From: a virus | Virus record (IMG/VR): IMGVR_UViG_3300025789_000175 | Span: 1-21,726 of that record | Strand: one strand, 5' to 3' | Length of the DNA stretch: 21,726 bases | Shown: positions 14,312 to 21,726 of the stretch, piece by piece | Position numbering within the stretch: the stretch's first letter is position 1 | Layout of the letters: every line of letters begins with the position of its first letter | Position numbers and translations under genes: made by a program | The notes under the pieces: model-generated | What the model saw: the letters and a program-made list of their open reading frames with translations, nothing else | Told to the model about the DNA's origin: nothing | Databases searched by the model: none

Positions 14312-15325
14312 TTATAATATTAATGCAGTTCTAATAAATTTAATATCGGTACCAGAATTTACCGGTGATGCTAATAGACTAAAAGTTCCCCCAGCTACCG
14401 AAGCATCAAATGTGGCCAAAGAACTGTTTGTATAATATTCACCATATTGAGTTAAGTAAGCATTTGTTCCGTCTTGCAATGCTCTAATTTCTAAAACATG
14501 ATAACTTGTTCCAGAAGTAATTTGTAATTCATACTTAGCACTTCTGTATGTTGACGTAGAAAAAGTATCAATTGCTGTTTGTGCTGTTCCTGAGAGAGCA
14601 ATATCACTAGAAATAATATATGCGTTAGTATTAACAGTTAAAGAATTCACTACATTTGAAGAACTACTAGTTGCACTAATAGTTACTACTCCCACACCAG
14701 TAGAAGGACTAACTGTTATATTTGTTCCTGCAACAATTTGAGTAACATTACCACCACCGCCACCTCCGCCGCCCCCAGAACCACCACCACTCAATAAAGA
14801 AGAAATTTGAATAATTGCAATGTTTGCGCCGGCATAAGGAGGCTCAGTGAAGGATAAAGTACTTCCTGAAATAGTATAAGCATTTTGTAATTGAATAATA
14901 CCATCAATATTAATCAATGTTGAATTAGCACTTGTTACTGCATTGGGTATTGTAAATACTGTTGTTGTGCCATCACCCCTTATTAAATCGGAGTATGAAT
15001 TTGCTGTAGTGGTTGTTGGTGCCAAAGCATTGATTGTGATTGTCTTTGACGTAGTACAAGCACTAATTGTAATATTATTGCCAGGAGATATGCTTAAAAT
15101 ATCTGTTGGAGATGTAGCAAGAATTAATGATGAATTGGCATTAATTGTTGCAAAAGAATATGTTGGAGTTCCACTTGATATTGAAGCAATAGAACCATTG
15201 GCATTTAAATAATACAACTTACCATCAGCATAGTTGATAGCCAACTCACCATTAGCCAATGCTGAAGGAGCATGACCTGATGATGCTGATTTTTTTAATA
15301 GTACAGTTGTATTTGCGATTGTCAT
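14312..15325 (-). CDS. Tail-fibre protein with poly-glycine linker
   Basis: This 337-residue fibre begins with the phage-fibre N-terminal module TVLLKKSASSGHAPS..LANGELAINYADGKLYYLN (8-42), which attaches fibres in many marine and enteric phages. A middle region (about 100-175) includes a DLIRGDGTTTVFTIPNA strand and a YAGANIAI strand like tail-fibre beta domains. SGGGSGGGGGGGGG (about 178-191) is a flexible linker. The C-terminal domain (about 245-337), with YRSAKYELQITSG, LEIRALQDGTNAYLTQYGEYY and IKFIRTALIL, resembles a tip domain common in T4-like phages of aquatic bacteria. The ATG at 15325 lies four bases after the upstream stop, and its likely ribosome-binding site GGTGGAAG is part of the codons for the upstream protein's DGGSF tail. 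Role in host attachment is inferred. Confidence 0.72.
   Translation of the reverse strand: MTIANTTVLLKKSASSGHAPSALANGELAINYADGKLYYLNANGSIASISSGTPTYSFATINANSSLILATSPTDILSISPGNNITISACTTSKTITINALAPTTTTANSYSDLIRGDGTTTVFTIPNAVTSANSTLINIDGIIQLQNAYTISGSTLSFTEPPYAGANIAIIQISSLLSGGGSGGGGGGGGGNVTQIVAGTNITVSPSTGVGVVTISATSSSSNVVNSLTVNTNAYIISSDIALSGTAQTAIDTFSTSTYRSAKYELQITSGTSYHVLEIRALQDGTNAYLTQYGEYYTNSSLATFDASVAGGTFSLLASPVNSGTDIKFIRTALIL
14751..14790 (-). repeat. GGN codon tract encoding poly-glycine
   Basis: A run of glycine codons, almost all GGN on the minus strand with two serine interruptions. It is strikingly G-rich on the coding strand against an AT-rich background. Similar shorter tracts occur at about 13037-13055 and 20509-20528 in other fibre genes. 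Such tracts can change length by slippage in whole codons. Confidence 0.85.
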
Positions 15326-15329
15326 TTAC

Positions 15330-15827
15330 TTAAAAACTTCCACCATCCTTGGTTATCATTGAACTTGCTTCTTGAAACGTATCCACCTTTTTTGTTTCAA
15401 TTTTTGTTACTTTTGCATCATCAATTTTTTTTTGCTTGGTAGGAGTTAATTGTAAAAAATCAATCTTTTCATTTAATTGTTTAATAATAGATTCATAATT
15501 ATCACAAGTTATTTTGTGTTCTTCACGTTCTTTTATCAATTCATTTCGGAATAAATCTAAATGATTGACTTGGTGTTTAATATTTTCATATTCTTTCATT
15601 TTACTATGATAATTTTTTAGTTGTTCTTTCAAAGTATCAATAGTATTTTCTTTTTCATTTAAATTAGCAATCATTACTTGTAATCTTGTAATTTCTTCAG
15701 ATTGCTCTTTAATAATATCTTCAGAAATTTTAGCATTTGCTTGCAACGATACATTTTTAATAATTGCATCTTGCATTACATTAGTCAAAACATCTACATA
15801 AGCATTAATATATTTTTCATTGCTCAT
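15330..15827 (-). CDS. Coiled-coil protein of unknown function with DGGSF tail
   Basis: I do not recognise this 165-residue protein. It is charged and helical, with a long predicted coiled coil (about 35-125; leucine/isoleucine heptads around EEITRLQVMIANLNEKENTI and ESIIKQLNEKIDFLQL), a basic stretch (about 127-147) and a C-terminus ending KDGGSF. Its Lys/Glu-rich composition differs sharply from the Ser/Thr/Asn-rich fibres on both sides. The tail matches those of the fibres at 15862 (MDGGTF) and 17590 (VDGGRF). It starts 34 bases after a fibre stop, with AGGAG before the ATG at 15827. A scaffold, linker or assembly factor for neighbouring fibres is possible, but nothing shows it directly. 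Confidence 0.6.
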   Translation of the reverse strand: MSNEKYINAYVDVLTNVMQDAIIKNVSLQANAKISEDIIKEQSEEITRLQVMIANLNEKENTIDTLKEQLKNYHSKMKEYENIKHQVNHLDLFRNELIKEREEHKITCDNYESIIKQLNEKIDFLQLTPTKQKKIDDAKVTKIETKKVDTFQEASSMITKDGGSF

Positions 15828-15858
15828 TTCAAACTCCTATTATAAAATAATTACAAGG

Positions 15859-15866
15859 TATTTAGA
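15859..15866 (-). promoter_or_regulatory. Weak late-promoter-like box before the coiled-coil gene
   Basis: TCTAAATA followed by CC on the minus strand, 32 bases before the ATG at 15827 and overlapping the upstream stop codon. It matches six of eight bases of the late box, with the same TAAATACC core seen at 5259 and 11168. Confidence 0.25.
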
Positions 15867-17547
15867 ATGTTCCTCCATCCATTGTTGTAGCCCAAACCGG
15901 AACACCAGCATTAGTTACGGTTAAGATTTGATTTGACCATGTTTGATCCGAAGTTCCTGCAGCAGCGGTAACTTGAAGTGGTCCTGTTCCGTTACCGTAT
16001 GTAATACCATTTGTAGTAAATGATGATACACCAGTACCACCTTGACCAACGGTTAAACCAGAAATTGCTGAACCAGAAATATTGGTCGTTCTACCATAAA
16101 CATCAACAGAAATTGAAGTGATTGTTGTGTTTGCTGTCTGTGTGAAATTGATTGCACCAGTGTTTGCTAATTGGGCTAAACCACTTGTTCCCGAACCAAC
16201 AATAATCTGGCCTGAAGTAAACGAAGATTGACCTGTACCACCTTGTGAAACAGTCAGACCTGAAATTGGTTGCCATGAAGCAGCAGTTGTTCTACCAAAT
16301 CCATCAACAGTTAAACCTGCAAGTGTTGTATTAGTACCGTATGTACCTGTATTTGAATATGTTGAATTAGCTAACGAAACAATACTAGTACCGTTAAAAT
16401 ATGTTATCTGATTATTTGTAAACGAAGAACCGTTTGTACCACCTGAAGAAATTCCTAAAGGAGTGGTTAATGATAACGAACCAGCAGAAATTGAACTAAC
16501 TGAAGTAATAGTACCATTAGAAGCATCCACACCACCAACTTTGATTACATCATATACTGTATTCGCTTCAGCAAAATTGACTGTTGTGGTAGGTTCAGTA
16601 GATACGTTAGAAAATAATTTCCATTTATTGTCATTGTAATCACGAACAAAACCAGTATGTTGATAGTGTGTTGTGTCACCTGAGTGACCAGCACCAATAA
16701 AGTGTCCAACTAAACCAATATCAACTAAGTTACCTGTATTATTTGCAGCTAAGTAGATAATTGGGTCAGCAACGTTTAATGTTGAGGTTGAATTATATTG
16801 TATAACATTACCAGAAACATTTAAGTTTGTAACACTTAATGTTCCACCAATAGACATATTGTTTGTTGGTAGATTGATATCAGTATTAAATACTTGTGCG
16901 CCAATATTTGATGTATTAGTACGAGCGACTGTCGTATCAGTACCAATAGTTACAGTATTTGCTGAAACTGTTGTGGTAATACCTTTACTACCATAATGGT
17001 TAAATGTTGTACCACCAGGAATAACGGCACTATTTGTACCATCAGAAATATTAAATGAAGTTGCAATTGTTGATGTTGTAACAGAAGTAATACGACCATT
17101 TGCGGTAACTGTAATTACTGGAACAGCTGTCGTGGATCCAAATGTACCTACGTTAGGGTTGATTGTATTTAAAGAAGAACTTAATGCAACAGGTGAACTA
17201 CCATTAAATGATACGGCGGAAGCAAGAACATCACCAGTGATTGAGAAATTTTGTGGATTAACTAATGTATAGGCATTGGTAGAAGTACCAATTAAATTAC
17301 CAGAAAAACTTCCAGTAGTATCACGTTTTACTAATGTGGATGCTATGTTTGCAGAAGTTGCTGCATCTAATGTGCTTGTGTAATATGAACCACCAATATT
17401 AACAACAGCATTTCCACCAGAAGTACCTAAAAATAAAGTATTTGAAACATAAGAATAAGCAATTTCACCAGATTTTAATGTACCACCTGATGGCACGCCT
17501 GTGGTACTTGAACGTCTTACGAGGATACTGGTATTTGAAATGGACAT
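15862..17547 (-). CDS. Tail-fibre protein, multi-module, DGGTF tail
   Basis: This 561-residue fibre begins with SILVRRSSTTGVPS..LKSGEIAYSYVSNTLFLG (6-41), the same N-terminal attachment module as the poly-glycine fibre. Then follow TSTLDAATSANIASTLVKRDTTGSF (about 58-80), a VPVITVTANGRITSV module, and a block around ADPIIYLAANNTGNLVDIG (about 242-340) paralogous to one in the 996-residue fibre. The C-terminal third has GGTG repeats (TVSQGGTGQSSF, TVGQGGTGVSSF). It ends VWATTMDGGTF. The ATG at 17547 follows AAAAGG with seven-base spacing, and a TAACC/GGTTA stem may mask this site. Virion role inferred; very likely structural. Confidence 0.78.
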   Translation of the reverse strand: MSISNTSILVRRSSTTGVPSGGTLKSGEIAYSYVSNTLFLGTSGGNAVVNIGGSYYTSTLDAATSANIASTLVKRDTTGSFSGNLIGTSTNAYTLVNPQNFSITGDVLASAVSFNGSSPVALSSSLNTINPNVGTFGSTTAVPVITVTANGRITSVTTSTIATSFNISDGTNSAVIPGGTTFNHYGSKGITTTVSANTVTIGTDTTVARTNTSNIGAQVFNTDINLPTNNMSIGGTLSVTNLNVSGNVIQYNSTSTLNVADPIIYLAANNTGNLVDIGLVGHFIGAGHSGDTTHYQHTGFVRDYNDNKWKLFSNVSTEPTTTVNFAEANTVYDVIKVGGVDASNGTITSVSSISAGSLSLTTPLGISSGGTNGSSFTNNQITYFNGTSIVSLANSTYSNTGTYGTNTTLAGLTVDGFGRTTAASWQPISGLTVSQGGTGQSSFTSGQIIVGSGTSGLAQLANTGAINFTQTANTTITSISVDVYGRTTNISGSAISGLTVGQGGTGVSSFTTNGITYGNGTGPLQVTAAAGTSDQTWSNQILTVTNAGVPVWATTMDGGTF

Positions 17548-17579
17548 TTGTTAACCTTTTATTTTTTTATGGTTATTAT

Positions 17580-17591
17580 TATTTATTTATT
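17580..17591 (-). promoter_or_regulatory. Candidate late promoter (overlapping AATAAATA boxes) before the 561-residue fibre
   Basis: AATAAATA occurs twice, overlapping, on the minus strand at 17587-17580 and 17591-17584, each one base off the T4 late box and 33-37 bases before the ATG at 17547. An AT-rich stretch makes chance matches more likely here than at 11168. Downstream, TAACC (17575-17571) can pair with GGTTA (17556-17552) over the ribosome-binding site. Confidence 0.35.
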
Positions 17592-17901
17592 AAAATCTAC
17601 CACCGTCAACCGTGGCAGTAAATGTTTGATCCACAATAAGATTTCCTGTTATTTCTCCACCTGTAATAGGTAATGAATTGGCAGCCAGAGCATATGCTAT
17701 GTTAGCTTCATTGTATACAGTATTAATTTGAATTAAAGCGGTGTTAGCTTCGTTATAAGCAGCTTGAGCAAGAATAAGTGCTTGTTGTGCTTCTTGAACA
17801 GAAGCTCCAGTAAAAACACTAGTTCCAGAAACTCTTGGTTGTGTACTAGAACCCACACGAACATTGATGACTGACGGTGGATTAACAATTACTTTAGGCA
17901 T
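17590..17901 (-). CDS. Small fibre-associated protein with DGGRF tail
   Basis: This 103-residue protein starts PKVIVNPPSVINVRVGSSTQPRV (2-24), a short beta-like segment found at the start of some phage structural proteins. It then has a helical, probably coiled-coil region with AQAAYNEANTALIQINTVYNEANIAYALA (about 45-75), whose YNEAN unit is related to the YNQAN stalk repeat of the cysteine-rich fibre. It ends with GGEITGNLIVDQTFTATVDGGRF; the GNLIV segment is a common fibre strand. Size and content suggest a minor trimeric connector or an adaptor between baseplate and fibre, which is inference. The ATG at 17901 has AAGGAT upstream and lies nine bases after the previous stop. Confidence 0.65.
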   Translation of the reverse strand: MPKVIVNPPSVINVRVGSSTQPRVSGTSVFTGASVQEAQQALILAQAAYNEANTALIQINTVYNEANIAYALAANSLPITGGEITGNLIVDQTFTATVDGGRF

Positions 17902-17910
17902 TGTTATCCT

Positions 17911-18264
17911 TTAAAAATGTGTAATTGTAGTAACAGCTTTGTCTATAAAGACTCTTCCTTCTAAAACTCTTGTAATATTATTTGAAGAATCTTTTAAAAG
18001 AACATCATAAAGTAATGTGGTAGGGGGTGTAATAATATTAGAAGTAACAGCAGAATTAGCCGACAAAGTAATTATACCATTATTAGCATCGGTAACTGCA
18101 GCAACAAAAGTAATCGTTGCATTTGCTGAATAATAAGAAGCTTTTGCTTGACTTGCTACCAAAAATCCATTTAAATTATATGGATTTCCATAAGAATCAT
18201 TAAGTGTTATTGTTTCATAATAAGTTGAACCTTGTTCAATGAAAAGGTCTTGATATCCGGACAT
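17911..18264 (-). CDS. Small Ig/BppU-like baseplate or fibre adaptor protein
   Basis: This 117-residue protein begins SGYQDLFIEQGSTYYETITLNDSYGNPYNLNGFLVASQAKASY. That pattern (F-x-x-x-x-G-x-T/S-Y then hydrophobic-T-L-x-D-x-x-G-x-P-x-x-L-x-G-(F/Y)) is typical of small beta-sandwich proteins related to BppU N-terminal domains in tailed phages. The rest alternates beta strands (ITFVAAVTDANNGIITLSA, LLYDVLLKDSSNNITRVLEGRVFI). No cysteine, no repeats. It starts three bases after the giant fibre stop, with AAAGGA as ribosome-binding site inside that gene's end. The position suggests a small structural partner of the fibres. Family placement rests on pattern recognition. Confidence 0.6.
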   Translation of the reverse strand: MSGYQDLFIEQGSTYYETITLNDSYGNPYNLNGFLVASQAKASYYSANATITFVAAVTDANNGIITLSANSAVTSNIITPPTTLLYDVLLKDSSNNITRVLEGRVFIDKAVTTITHF

Positions 18265-18267
18265 TAC

Positions 18268-21200
18268 TTATTTCCTTTTTAATATATTTATCTCGGCCTT
18301 GAGTTCATTTACTTGTGCAGTTAATTCTTTCACAGATTCAATTAATAAAGCGGTAATGTGTTCATAACGAACTGCTTTACTAGTTTCTTTTGTTTCTATA
18401 TCTTTAAATTCGTAAACTAATTCTGGTGCTACTTTTTCAACTTCTTGAGCAACAACACCCATCAATCTATCTATTTTACCAATATAGTTATAGGTATAAC
18501 CATTTAATGTATTTACTTTTGCAAGAGCATTTGGTATTTTAATAAGATTTTCTTTTAATTTGATATCAGAAGGAGAACCATAAGCGGTGATGTTGCCGGC
18601 AGTAGTCCAATTACCAGTAGAATCCAAAGCAGCTTTTACGGATCCTACATCATAAGGTGAATTTGTAGTAGAAAAATTAAATGTATAAGAACCATTATCC
18701 ATGACCATAGTATAATTGTATACGCCGTTTTCAGGATCTTTTACGTCATAGAATGAAATTTTGCCTGCTGAAGAACCACGCATTGCAAACTGAGGAGCTG
18801 AACCTGTATCAACATACACTTGAACTTGTCCTGTGTTTATATTAGGAGTTCCAGTTAAATTATTAGCAGTATTGACAGTACCAGAAGAAGTAATATAACC
18901 ATTTGGATTAGTTGCTGGATAAGCACCGAGATTTGTCAATGCTTGTGATGCTGTCGTAGCACCGGTACCACCATAAGCAACACCAACTGCTGAACCATTC
19001 CAAGTTCCTGATGAAATTGTACCTACTGAAGTTAGACTAGAACCTGTAACACCAGAGGCAAGAGAACTACCTGTTAGAGAACCAGCAGGAGCTGAACCTG
19101 CTGAAGCAGCAGTACCAGAAGAAGTAATATAACCATTTGGATTACTTGCTGGATAAGCACCGAGATTTGCTAAAGCTTGTGATGCTGTTGTAGCACCAGT
19201 ACCACCATAAGCAACACCAACTGTTGAACCATTCCAAATTCCTGATGAAATTGTTCCGACAGAGGTTAAACTAGAAGCCGTAACACCAGAAGCGAGGGTA
19301 GAACCTGTTAGAGAACCAGCAGGAGCTGAATTTGCTGAAGCAGCAGTACCAGAAGAAGTAATATAACCATTTGGATTACTAGAATTATATGGCGTATAAC
19401 CAAGAGCCGTTGTTACTTGAGAACTTGTAATACCGGTTATATAACCATTTGGATTAGTTGCTGGATAAGCACCGAGATTTGTCAATGCTTGTGATGCTGT
19501 CGTAGCACCGGTACCACCATAAGCAACACCAACTGTTGAACCATTCCAAATTCCTGATGAAATTGTTCCGACAGAGGTTAAACTAGAAGCCGTAACGTTA
19601 GCAGAAAGAGAACTACCTGTTAGAGAACCAGCAGGAGCTGAACCACCAATAGATAAGTTAGTTACAGGAGTTAATGAAGCTACTGTAAATGGTGCTGTTC
19701 CTGTTGATACTGTTGATGTTATAACACCTGAAGCACTTACAGTACCTACAGAAATATTAGGAGTTCCAGTTAAATTATTAGCAGTATTGACAGTACCAGA
19801 AGAAGTAATATAATTACTTGGATTATTTGCTGGATAAGCACCGAGATTTGCTAAAGCTTGTGATGCTGTTGTAGCACCAGTACCACCATAAGCAACACCA
19901 ACTGTTGAACCATTCCAAGTTCCTGTTGTAATTGTACCTACTGAAGTTAGACTAGAACCTGTAATACCAGAGGCAAGAGAACTACCTGTTAGAGAACCGG
20001 CAGGAGCTGAACCAGTAATACTAGAAGATAGTGTAAAGTTTGAATTAGCAAAAGTACTTACAAAAGATGTTGTTGCCAACATAGTGTTTGCTGTACCAAC
20101 AGGTGCAGTAGGACCAAAAACAGCACCAGTAAATGTTGTGCCAGATTTTAATGCAGCAATTGATGTTAATCCGTCAACGGCTAACTGAATTGTATTTGCT
20201 GTTGCCCCGATTGTTCCGTTAACTGTATATGCAATGTTGTTTGCGTAGTATGGATTAGAAATATATCCATCGACCTCAAGTATTACGTTAGCAGTTGATG
20301 GAGGTGAAGAAATAAACGTAACAATACCTACACCACCAGTATTACCACTAGTTTCATTGTAATCAACAGTTCTAATTTTTCTACTACCATTGACATAAAC
20401 CTTAAGTTGGTCAGCACCTGGAACATATACAGGTGAAGAATAAGAAAGTCCTGTACCATTTGCAACATAAGTTGTCAATGAAGAACTAATTGTTGTACCT
20501 GGTGTAGCACCGCCGCCTCCGCCACCAGTACCTCCTGCTGCCCAATAGTATGAACCTACACCACCTGTAACCAAAACGTAACCAGCTTGTTCTCCAGTTG
20601 GCAATAAATTAGTTAATGCTTGTGTAGAAGTTGTGGCACCCGTACCACCTTGAGTAATTGGTAAGGCAGTTGACAATGTTAAACTAGAAAAAGTTGGGCT
20701 AGCAGTTGTTCTTAAATCTTGTGGTGTAGCGATTGATAAACTGCTACCTGAACCTGTAACTGTTACACCGTTTGTGCTACTAAAAGAAATTATACCTGAA
20801 GTTGGAGTTGCTGTACCTGTTGTTCCTGTGAAAGCATTTGCTGACGTATTAGCACGATTATAAGATGATTGTGTAAATGCATTAACGTTTGCCACATTTG
20901 AACTAATACTTGCATTTATTGAAACTACGTTACTATTAATACTTGAACTTAAATTATTTACTGAAGTAGTAATAAAATTATTTAAAGCATTTGCTGTGTT
21001 TGCAGAAGCAACAGATGTTGTGCTTGTGGATAAAGCATTATCTACTATATACTCATTAGTTAATATTCTATAATAATTTGAATTATTAACATCTAGGATA
21101 TCCCAATATTGATTTGATTCACTCCAACGAATTGCAGCGTTAGGACCAGGACTTCTATAAGCTCCAAACGATACAGGCCCAGCACTTTGAACAGGTGTAC

Positions 21201-21726
21201 TAGCACTTAAAACAAATGTTGTTGAATTATAGACAGTTGAACCGTTAATTGTAAAATTACCACCAACACTCACACCACTACCAAAGATTGCTGATCCGGC
21301 TTTTATAACACCATCAGGTGTCCATGTATTTGATCCGGATGTTCCTGATATAGAAAGATTACCTGTTATAGTATTACTTGCTGTTATCGAATTATTCGAA
21401 ATAATATAACTAGCAATTGCTGCACCAGTAGTAATTGTGTTTGCTGCACTAATACTATTGTTTGATTTTATATTACTACCAATAATATATGATGCTGCAA
21501 CAACTGAAGAAGCATTAACAGAAACAGTATTAATACTTGCATTTGCTTGTAATGTATTAGTATATGATGTTCCAGTAACACTTAAAGTTGCCGTATTAAC
21601 ACTTGTATTAGCTTGTACTGCACCAGAATATGCTGTGTTTGTAACAAAAGATACAGAAGTATTTGTGTAAGAATTAGCTTGTAAATTATTTACATAAGCT
21701 GGTCCTGTTACAGTTAATGTTGCTGT
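18268..21726 (-). CDS. Giant tail fibre with C-terminal S74 self-cleaving chaperone; 5' end outside window
   Basis: The frame is open from the window edge to the stop at 18268, 1152 codons. The GTG at 21273 is only an internal valine: the reading upstream (ITGNLSISGTSG, TPDGVIKAGSAIFG) is typical fibre sequence and no ribosome-binding site precedes it. The edge-proximal part carries repeats of the type TATLTVTGxxYxNxLQAN. Next come an AYNQAN-like helix, a GGTGGGGGG linker, and four copies of a GVAYGGTGATTASQAL module with a fifth, divergent copy. The last 100 residues form an S74 intramolecular chaperone: PSDIKLKENL holds the Ser-Lys dyad (Ser at 18570-18568, Lys five residues on), followed by NGYTYNYIG, GVVAQEVEKVAPELV and a final coiled coil. 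Such domains help trimers fold, then cut themselves off. Confidence 0.9.
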   Translation of the reverse strand, partial: TATLTVTGPAYVNNLQANSYTNTSVSFVTNTAYSGAVQANTSVNTATLSVTGTSYTNTLQANASINTVSVNASSVVAASYIIGSNIKSNNSISAANTITTGAAIASYIISNNSITASNTITGNLSISGTSGSNTWTPDGVIKAGSAIFGSGVSVGGNFTINGSTVYNSTTFVLSASTPVQSAGPVSFGAYRSPGPNAAIRWSESNQYWDILDVNNSNYYRILTNEYIVDNALSTSTTSVASANTANALNNFITTSVNNLSSSINSNVVSINASISSNVANVNAFTQSSYNRANTSANAFTGTTGTATPTSGIISFSSTNGVTVTGSGSSLSIATPQDLRTTASPTFSSLTLSTALPITQGGTGATTSTQALTNLLPTGEQAGYVLVTGGVGSYYWAAGGTGGGGGGATPGTTISSSLTTYVANGTGLSYSSPVYVPGADQLKVYVNGSRKIRTVDYNETSGNTGGVGIVTFISSPPSTANVILEVDGYISNPYYANNIAYTVNGTIGATANTIQLAVDGLTSIAALKSGTTFTGAVFGPTAPVGTANTMLATTSFVSTFANSNFTLSSSITGSAPAGSLTGSSLASGITGSSLTSVGTITTGTWNGSTVGVAYGGTGATTASQALANLGAYPANNPSNYITSSGTVNTANNLTGTPNISVGTVSASGVITSTVSTGTAPFTVASLTPVTNLSIGGSAPAGSLTGSSLSANVTASSLTSVGTISSGIWNGSTVGVAYGGTGATTASQALTNLGAYPATNPNGYITGITSSQVTTALGYTPYNSSNPNGYITSSGTAASANSAPAGSLTGSTLASGVTASSLTSVGTISSGIWNGSTVGVAYGGTGATTASQALANLGAYPASNPNGYITSSGTAASAGSAPAGSLTGSSLASGVTGSSLTSVGTISSGTWNGSAVGVAYGGTGATTASQALTNLGAYPATNPNGYITSSGTVNTANNLTGTPNINTGQVQVYVDTGSAPQFAMRGSSAGKISFYDVKDPENGVYNYTMVMDNGSYTFNFSTTNSPYDVGSVKAALDSTGNWTTAGNITAYGSPSDIKLKENLIKIPNALAKVNTLNGYTYNYIGKIDRLMGVVAQEVEKVAPELVYEFKDIETKETSKAVRYEHITALLIESVKELTAQVNELKAEINILKRK
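18835..20015 (-). repeat. Imperfect long repeats (GGTGATT modules) in the giant fibre gene
   Basis: The invariant core accaccataagcaacaccaa (plus strand) begins at 18967, 19201, 19513 and 19882, each within a longer repeat of about 200 bases. Stretches of many tens of bases are identical between non-adjacent copies. A separate block with the plus-strand sequence ttaaattattagcagtattg occurs near 18855 and 19769. Spacings differ (234, 312 and 369 bases) because other segments lie between copies. The array encodes PAGSLTGSSL, TSVGTI, WNGS and GVAYGGTGATTASQAL units. Confidence 0.9.

Noticed and set aside
21271-21273. GTG as start of the giant fibre
   Set aside because: The frame is open to the window edge and the upstream translation is fibre-like; no ribosome-binding site precedes the GTG.
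1-21726. tRNA or other structured RNA genes
   Set aside because: The window is almost wholly coding, with gaps of at most 56 bases; no tRNA-like cloverleaf was noticed.

Overview
The window is a tail-fibre, neck and packaging segment of a T4-like myovirus with an AT-rich genome. All genes lie on the minus strand, so expression runs from the right edge to the left. The diagnostic feature is the T4 order 13-14-15-16-17, read from 5237 down to 1: neck proteins gp13 and gp14, tail-sheath terminator gp15, and small and large terminase subunits. Each is recognised from its protein sequence. The fibre vocabulary (AYNQAN coiled-coil repeats, LamG jelly rolls, GGTGATT repeats, a C-terminal S74 chaperone) resembles T4-like phages of marine or freshwater bacteria. 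The host cannot be named from this window.

Layout, right to left. 21726-18268 is a giant fibre whose 5' end is outside the window; it ends in a self-cleaving S74 chaperone. 18264-15330 holds a small Ig/BppU-like protein, a 103-residue protein, a 561-residue fibre and a coiled-coil protein; three of these end in the same DGGxF tail. 15325-12660 holds a fibre with a poly-glycine linker and an extraordinary cysteine-rich beta-solenoid fibre. 12647-11191 holds a probable tail-fibre assembly chaperone and a GT9-like glycosyltransferase. 11134-5278 holds a 996-residue fibre with a perfect 42-bp tandem array and one LamG domain, a protein of three LamG domains, and a C1q-like tip protein. 5237-1 holds gp13, a free-standing GIY-YIG homing endonuclease, gp14, gp15, gp16, a glycosyltransferase-like gene and the N-terminal third or so of gp17. 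The genome is almost fully coding; the longest gap is 56 bases.

Regulation. Two perfect T4 late-promoter boxes (TATAAATA) sit before the homing endonuclease and gene 13. Each is embedded in, or abuts, a hairpin that would hide the ribosome-binding site in read-through RNA but be lost from RNA started at the late promoter. This is the logic known for T4 e, soc, 49 and I-TevI. Weaker versions of the box occur before several fibre genes.

How it works together: the fibre genes supply receptor-binding structures, with a chaperone and possibly sugar-transfer enzymes. The gp13/14/15 group closes the neck and tail, and gp16/17 packages DNA. The items most worth follow-up are the 40-cysteine solenoid fibre, the paired promoter-in-hairpin switches, the repeat arrays with signs of recent recombination, and the small domain shared by gp14 and gp15.
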